This document shows positions 60,975-64,000 of a stretch of 64,000 bases of DNA, in pieces. Source of the stretch: Selenomonadaceae bacterium (GTDB taxonomy: Bacteria; Bacillota; Negativicutes; Selenomonadales; Selenomonadaceae); the NCBI GenBank assembly GCA_017428215.1, contig JAFRRH010000008.1:1-64000 (forward strand), given 5' to 3'. The number at the start of each line of letters is the position of its first letter. Within the stretch, counting starts at the first letter, position 1. Below the pieces are notes generated by a model. It was not told where the DNA came from. It made no database searches and saw nothing but the letters and a program-made list of their open reading frames with translations. The position numbers and the translations under genes were made by a program.

Positions 60975-61790
60975 TCAAAAATCAATATCTAAACTGGAAA
61001 GATTAACATTAACAACAACATCTTGATAATAAGGATCGGTGACGGCGACGCCTTTGGGAACGTCAAAATCTTTCGGGCGGTCTGAATTTTCTTCAGCGGG
61101 CACTACAACCCAAAATACAACGTCGACTTGACCCGAATTCAACGCGGCGGCACGGGCTGCGCTATCAATCTGCACGAGTTCGATATTTTCATCGATACGT
61201 TTAGAAATTTCCGACAACACAGCAGTATTGAAACCGGCAGGTTTTCCGTTGGGAAGCACGTAGTCAAGCATGGGCAAATCGCCGGTAATGCCAACTTTAA
61301 TCGTGTCTGCGCCTTCAATTTTCGCAATGTTAACGGAAACCGGCTCGCCCTCAAATTTTGTAATGTACTTGTGAATGAGCGCGTCAAGTGTGCCGTCAGC
61401 TTTCATTGTATTAATCGCCGAGTTGAACAAATCTTTCAAGACGACATCTTCCTCGCGCATTGCACAACAAAATTTATCGACTAAGTGAACAGTTTGGCTT
61501 TCAGTGACTTTAAAGCCGGGATTATTTTCCTGCATGAACTTCGCCACGCTACCATAAGTTTGAACAACTTGGATATTGCCCGACGACAGAGCCATTTGCA
61601 TTGAGTTAAAACTGTCGAAGAAATTCAGCTCGCCGCCGTTAACAAGTTTGGTTGCGTTTTCGGGCGAATTGTTCAGCTGAGTGAGCGTGCCAATTTTGAT
61701 TGTCTGCTTGTCGTCCGTTTCAGACGAACCACAGCCGCTTAAAATCATCATAACCAAAATCATCGCGACTGTTAAAAAACTTTTTCTCAA
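60975..61790 (-). CDS. Lipoprotein, amino-acid-type solute-binding protein with permuted lobes
   Basis: 271 residues from TTG at 61790, which has AAAGGATG upstream; ATG at 61808 overlaps the mutS stop (ATGA) and is the alternative. Lipobox LSGC gives Cys20. Family SBP_bac_3 by sequence, but the order is unusual: the first half reads like the distal lobe (MALSSGNIQVVQTYGSVAKF; NTMKADGTLDALIHKYI), and the second half like the proximal lobe that normally comes first (IKVGITGDLPMLDYVLPNGK, PAGFNTAVLSEISKRI, ALNSGQVDVVFW). No permease or ATPase gene is adjacent, so it may be a sensor or orphan receptor. Confidence 0.75.
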   Translation of the reverse strand: MRKSFLTVAMILVMMILSGCGSSETDDKQTIKIGTLTQLNNSPENATKLVNGGELNFFDSFNSMQMALSSGNIQVVQTYGSVAKFMQENNPGFKVTESQTVHLVDKFCCAMREEDVVLKDLFNSAINTMKADGTLDALIHKYITKFEGEPVSVNIAKIEGADTIKVGITGDLPMLDYVLPNGKPAGFNTAVLSEISKRIDENIELVQIDSAARAAALNSGQVDVVFWVVVPAEENSDRPKDFDVPKGVAVTDPYYQDVVVNVNLSSLDIDF

Positions 61791-61804
61791 AATAAAACAT
61801 CCTT

Positions 61805-64000
61805 TCATTGTCCGAGTTCTTGTTTAACTCGTTGTTGTAATTCGTAAAGTTTACCCATTGCTTCAATCGGCGTCAAGCTTGGAACGTCTAGCGCAAGCAA
61901 ATCTTTTAAACTGTTGGCAACGAACAAATCCGGCGCGGGCGATTTTTTATTTTCGACGGGGCGGACGGGCGCGGAAGTTTCCATAGACTTTAAAATTTCT
62001 TCAGCGCGTTTCATTACGGATTTAGGAAGTCCGGCGAGTTTTGCGACTTGAATCCCGTATGATTTATCGGCTCCACCCTGTTTGATTCGGCGCAGGAAAA
62101 TTACTTCGCTACCACGTTCCTTGACGGCAACAGAAAAATTTTCAATCCGCGCAGATGTTTCCGCTAAGTCGGTGAGTTCGTGGTAATGCGTGGCGAAAAG
62201 AGTTTTGGCGCGAATTTTTTTGTCAATGTATTCGATAACTGCGCGGGCAATGCTCATTCCGTCAAAGGTCGAAGTTCCGCGTCCAACCTCGTCGAGGACA
62301 ATTAAGCTGTGGTCGGTTGCGTATTTCAAAATCTGCGCGACTTCGTTCATCTCAACCATAAAAGTTGATTGCCCGCTAACAAGGTCGTCACTTGCGCCGA
62401 TTCTGGTAAAAATTCTGTCGACGGGACAAATATTCGCGCTCGTCGCCGGAATAAAACTGCCAGTCTGCGTCATCAAAGTTAACAGCGCAACTTGCCGCAT
62501 GTAAGTTGACTTGCCCGCCATATTCGGACCTGTGATAATCATCAACGCGCAACGATTAGGCGCAAGGCTCGTGTCGTTGGGAACAAATAATCCGCCCGTC
62601 AAAATTTTTTCAACCAGCGGGTGGCGTCCGTCGCGAATGTCAATTTTCCCCTCAATATTTAAATCGGGGCGCGTGTAGTTGTTAATATGCGCCGCCTCCG
62701 CCATGCTCGCGATAACGTCAATCAAGGCGATTCGCTTAGCGGTGTCCTGAATTTCCTGCAGACGATTTTTAATTCGGTCACGAACTTCGCAAAAGATACT
62801 GTATTCGAGATTTACAATTCGTTCCTGCGCACCGAGAATTTTAGTTTCAAAATCTTTAAGCTCTTCGGTAATGTAGCGTTCAGCGTTAACCAAAGTTTGC
62901 TTGCGAACGTAATTGGCGGGAATTTTACTTGCGCCGCTGTGACGAACTTCAATATAGTAACCGAAGACGCGATTATAGCCAACTTTCAGCGCACGGATTC
63001 CAGTCTTAGCCCTCTCGCGCTCCTCCATTTCCTGCAGAAAAGAGCGATTGTTTATTGAAACGTAGCGCAGTTCGTCGAGTTCCTCACTGTAGCCGCTGTT
63101 GATAATTCCGCCGTCGCGCACAGAAGTTGAAGCGTTTTCGCTTATGGCGTCGTTGATAAGTTTAGCCTCTGCAGAAAAATCGCCGAACCCGTCACGGCAC
63201 GCGGCAAGAATATCGCTTTGTGTACCTTTAAGAATTTCGGAAATTTTCGGTAGAGCTTGTAAAGAAATTTTTAGCGCAGTTAAATCGCGGGCATTAGCCG
63301 AGCCGACTTCGATTTTAGTCATAAGCCGTTCAAAGTCGTGAATGTCCCTTAAAGTTTCGCGCAAATTCCGCCGCGTCGTGAAATTTTTAAAAAGCTCCTC
63401 TACCGCGTCGAGCCGACGATTAATCGCGGCAATGTCAACGAGTGGACTTTCTAACCAACGGCGCAACAATCGATTACCTAGCGCAGTTTTCGTAAAGTCC
63501 AGCACGTTGAAGAGCGTATCTTTTTTGGAGCCGTCGCGAAGATTTTTAACGACTTCGAGATTTTTTAAAGCGGTCGCGTCCAAAATTAAATGGGTGCTCA
63601 TGTCGAGGCGTGTAAGTTTAGACAGGTGTTTTAAATCGGTGCGAACAGTTGCGTGAATATACTGCAGAAGATTTTCGACGGCTTGAGCGGCAATTTCGGC
63701 GGCGGGCAATTCATTTTCGGCGAAGTGTTCAGCGGAAAAATTTTTGTCGGAATTTTTTTCGGGGTCAATCGTCGTGAAAGCGCAACCGTCAAGCTTGAGG
63801 TCGGCGAAATTTTTCAGCCGCTTGAATAAGGATAAACCCTTTGGAATTAAAATTTCGTGCGGCGAAAGTCTATAGAGTTCGTCGAAAAGATTTTGCTCGC
63901 GATTGCCGCCGTCATAAAGGCAATAAAAAATTTCTCCTGTGGAAATATCCGCGCCCGCTAAAGAAATTTCGTTGCCGCCCTCCATAATCAGCACGAGATA
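61805..64000 (-). CDS. mutS: DNA mismatch repair protein MutS (5' end outside window)
   Basis: About 731 residues visible; the frame is open at the window edge, so the N-terminal mismatch-binding domain is missing from view. It begins in the connector domain (ISLAGADISTGEIFYCLYDG), then lever (LLRRWLESPLVDIAAINRRL) and clamp, and ends with the ABC-type ATPase: Walker A ITGPNMAGKSTYMRQ, TFMVEMNEVAQILKYATDHS, SLIVLDEVGRGTSTFDGMSI, and FATHYHELTDLAE. The C-terminal end reaches KLYELQQRVKQELGQ. It overlaps the next gene's alternative start by ATGA. Confidence 0.96.
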   Translation of the reverse strand, partial: YLVLIMEGGNEISLAGADISTGEIFYCLYDGGNREQNLFDELYRLSPHEILIPKGLSLFKRLKNFADLKLDGCAFTTIDPEKNSDKNFSAEHFAENELPAAEIAAQAVENLLQYIHATVRTDLKHLSKLTRLDMSTHLILDATALKNLEVVKNLRDGSKKDTLFNVLDFTKTALGNRLLRRWLESPLVDIAAINRRLDAVEELFKNFTTRRNLRETLRDIHDFERLMTKIEVGSANARDLTALKISLQALPKISEILKGTQSDILAACRDGFGDFSAEAKLINDAISENASTSVRDGGIINSGYSEELDELRYVSINNRSFLQEMEERERAKTGIRALKVGYNRVFGYYIEVRHSGASKIPANYVRKQTLVNAERYITEELKDFETKILGAQERIVNLEYSIFCEVRDRIKNRLQEIQDTAKRIALIDVIASMAEAAHINNYTRPDLNIEGKIDIRDGRHPLVEKILTGGLFVPNDTSLAPNRCALMIITGPNMAGKSTYMRQVALLTLMTQTGSFIPATSANICPVDRIFTRIGASDDLVSGQSTFMVEMNEVAQILKYATDHSLIVLDEVGRGTSTFDGMSIARAVIEYIDKKIRAKTLFATHYHELTDLAETSARIENFSVAVKERGSEVIFLRRIKQGGADKSYGIQVAKLAGLPKSVMKRAEEILKSMETSAPVRPVENKKSPAPDLFVANSLKDLLALDVPSLTPIEAMGKLYELQQRVKQELGQ

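Noticed and set aside
1..64000. tRNA, rRNA, integrase or att sites marking an integrated element
   Set aside because: No tRNA cloverleaf, rRNA segment, integrase or paired att repeats were recognised by eye; the accessory stretches lack element borders.

Overview
The window most likely comes from a Gram-negative-walled Firmicute (class Negativicutes, Selenomonas-like); this is inferred, since no rRNA is present. Firmicute-type signals are the very strong AGGAGG ribosome sites, frequent TTG starts, a short YidC without the large periplasmic domain next to KhpB/Jag, a relic of the clostridial-type PurL, and IS1182 debris. Outer-membrane signals are a complete RND pump (AcrB plus a lipoprotein AcrA) and three RTX-repeat proteins of type I secretion style. 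No rRNA, tRNA or CRISPR array was found.

Layout. 1-2.4 kb: an RTX/C-type-lectin protein with a clipped lectin domain, then a decayed purL start. 2.4-4.1 kb: yidD-yidC-khpB. 4.2-5.7 kb: an ABC-2 permease with a ZnuC-like ATPase. 5.7-11.1 kb (minus): glycosyltransferase, ArsB/NhaD-type transporter, small unknown, glnS, HD hydrolase. 11.3-17.5 kb: flavodoxin, GNAT, MscS, NrdD-tail-like protein, DUF3298 protein, ABC-F and SGNH hydrolase. 17.6-24.7 kb (minus): a tight string tsaC, NTF2-like, glyA, frameshifted DAACS symporter, Lrp regulator, aminotransferase, GT41 glycosyltransferase. 24.7-25.0 kb: a small type I toxin-antitoxin-like locus. 25.1-29.0 kb (minus): a TPR protein and a three-gene cassette built around a degenerate FtsZ-like protein. 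29.1-32.6 kb: pyk, ubiX, sstT. 32.6-34.0 kb: gene graveyard (sugar symporter tail, GIY-YIG protein, IS1182 remnant). 34.1-40.2 kb (minus): acrA, a second DAACS fusion transporter, acrB. 40.5-43.5 kb: Uma2-like nuclease and an RTX protein. 43.6-46.8 kb: folP, folB, folK-folA fusion, ung, small membrane protein. 46.8-52.2 kb: Tat amidase, solitary Hpt protein, ald, third RTX protein, pgeF. 52.3-64 kb (minus): mutS and mutL, separated by about 7.7 kb of accessory genes.

The most unusual items are: (a) the cassette at 25.1-27.4 kb, where an FtsZ-like protein that has lost the tubulin-signature glycine loop sits between two proteins sharing a common N-terminal-type module; (b) the 24.7-25.0 kb locus, where a 25-residue hydrophobic peptide mRNA has three nested 5'/3' complementary segments and faces a convergent antisense RNA with its own promoter and terminator; (c) the string between mutS and mutL with two tandem M.EcoRI-like methyltransferases that differ mainly in the distal half, a DUF262-HNH nuclease, a YgiT-type zinc-finger protein and a Fic protein; (d) two copies of a DAACS symporter fused to an N-terminal soluble domain resembling a degenerate GHKL fold, one of them lying between acrA and acrB.

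All functional names rest on reading motifs by eye; no database search was possible. Start codons were chosen by ribosome-site position and are often downstream of the longest possible start.
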